This document shows, in pieces, positions 63,503 to 64,000 of a DNA stretch of 64,000 bases; position 1 is the first letter of the stretch; each line of letters begins with the position of its first letter. This stretch comes from Actinophytocola glycyrrhizae (GTDB taxonomy: Bacteria; Actinomycetota; Actinomycetes; Mycobacteriales; Pseudonocardiaceae): contig NZ_JBHSIS010000008.1 in NCBI RefSeq assembly GCF_042653545.1, positions 186,001 through 250,000 of the forward strand, read 5' to 3'. The notes beneath the pieces were generated by a model. The model was not told the DNA's origin. It worked only from the letters and a program-made list of their open reading frames with translations, and ran no database searches. A program made the position numbers and the translations under genes.

Positions 63503-63555
63503 GGCGACCTCCGTTGGTCCGGCCGCTCCAGATCTACCCGCCAGTAGGGAACAGG

Positions 63556-64000
63556 TCAATCCGCCGAATGACGGGCAGTCGCCACGCCGGTGACGATCGT
63601 GCGGCGCTGAACGAAGTCCGCCGGGCCCAGTTGCGCCAGCCGGGCGCGCGCGGCGGCCACGAACTCGTCGCGTGCCGCCCGCTCCAGCCCGGCGTACCGG
63701 CGCGCGGTGTACCCGAGCCCGGTGTACCGCACGACGAACTCGTCGACCGTCGGCCGGTACTCCCAGTCGACCGGCCGCATGTCCGCGTCCGCGAACCCGG
63801 CCGCCGTGACCAGTTCGGCGAGCTTGTCCGGCGAGTCGACGACCTCGTGGTTGGCGAGCAGCGACTCCTCCTGCGGCGCGCCGTGCCGGTCCAGTTCCTC
63901 GTTCCAGACGTCGACGGCCTTCATCGGCTGGTCCGGCCCCCACGTCGCGAGACCGAGGACACCGCCGTCGGCGAGCACCCGGTGCGCCTCCCGCAGCCCG
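63556..64000 (-). CDS. SAM-dependent methyltransferase (cut by window edge)
   Basis: The C-terminal 147 residues are visible; the frame continues past 64000. The first visible residues GLREAHRVLADGGVLGLATWGPDQP are the post-I/motif III region (acceptor strand) of class I methyltransferases. The remainder (VDSPDKLAELVTAAGFADADMRPVDWEYRPTVDEFVVRYTGLG) is the usual C-terminal cap. Substrate unknown. The SAM-binding motif is outside the window. Confidence 0.82.
   Translation of the reverse strand, partial: GLREAHRVLADGGVLGLATWGPDQPMKAVDVWNEELDRHGAPQEESLLANHEVVDSPDKLAELVTAAGFADADMRPVDWEYRPTVDEFVVRYTGLGYTARRYAGLERAARDEFVAAARARLAQLGPADFVQRRTIVTGVATARHSAD

Noticed and set aside
61490..63943. 817-codon version of the dipeptidase-like gene
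   Set aside because: The first 147 codons are arginine/glycine-rich antisense of the methyltransferase; a signal peptide with a ribosome site begins at 63502.

Overview
The window is high-GC actinobacterial chromosome. GTG/TTG starts, 1-4 base stop/start overlaps, leaderless promoters (TAnnnT 6-8 bases before a start codon), an AfsR/SARP-type regulator, DUF5313, a StrR-like regulator and LCP/Cse-like envelope genes all point to Actinomycetia, most likely Pseudonocardiales (Amycolatopsis/Saccharothrix/Lentzea type). The genus is a guess. I saw no rRNA, tRNA, CRISPR array, transposase or prophage gene. Both ends cut genes: a LigD-type ligase on the left and a methyltransferase on the right.

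Layout. 0-7.7 kb holds housekeeping and small genes (ligase end, DUF5313, SRPBCC, DUF899, a TioE-like MerR regulator divergent from an erythromycin-esterase-like gene, histidine phosphatase, GNAT, endonuclease V). 7.7-15.9 kb is the alpha-glucan/trehalose block malQ, glgX/treX, treY, treZ, closed by a perfect 40-bp palindrome. 16-21.7 kb has an MHS-type transporter, membrane proteins, orphan small genes, an MscS-like protein and a StrR-like regulator. 21.8-27.5 kb has an MMPL exporter, the ohrR-ohr-oxidoreductase peroxide operon, and a divergent SDR/LysR pair.

27.5-38 kb is the first accessory highlight. A SARP/NB-ARC/TPR regulator is divergent from a type II Wadjet-like operon made of JetA (DUF2397), JetB (DUF2398) and JetC (SMC-like ATPase). 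No JetD nuclease gene is present; an F420/PPOX-type flavoprotein gene follows JetC after 4 bases. jetA and jetB are separated by tandem repeats that encode two overlapping mini-ORFs, linking jetA to jetB through a chain of ATGA stop/start overlaps. 38-45.3 kb has a VOC protein, an orphan fused ABC-permease-like protein, a 0.7 kb gene-free island of inverted repeats, and a Cse-like envelope-stress operon (lipoprotein, response regulator, sensor kinase, DinB) divergent from an LCP cell-wall enzyme.

45.3-58.5 kb is the second highlight. An FxSxx-COOH-like small precursor (without the expected C-terminal motif) overlaps an HEXXH-motif protein. Convergent to it is a four-gene minus-strand operon: class III cyclase-like domain with EAD2, EAD2-VMAP-C, MoxR ATPase, and a giant SAV_2336/NB-ARC/TPR protein. 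This is the architecture of NTP-dependent ternary conflict systems. A degenerate copy of the HEXXH 3' end lies where the two units converge. A second MoxR plus DUF2201/vWA metallopeptidase-like pair lies immediately upstream. The right end has a DMT transporter with a MarR regulator, a CYTH-CHAD polyphosphate-related protein and a secreted dipeptidase-like protein.

Several short repeat families recur: an approximately 80-bp element ending at a ribosome site and start codon (5.6 and 43.3 kb), a repeat captured in frame inside treY with a relative at 17.5 kb, 22-bp tandem repeats at 21.7 kb, and nested inverted repeats at 40.4-40.8 kb.
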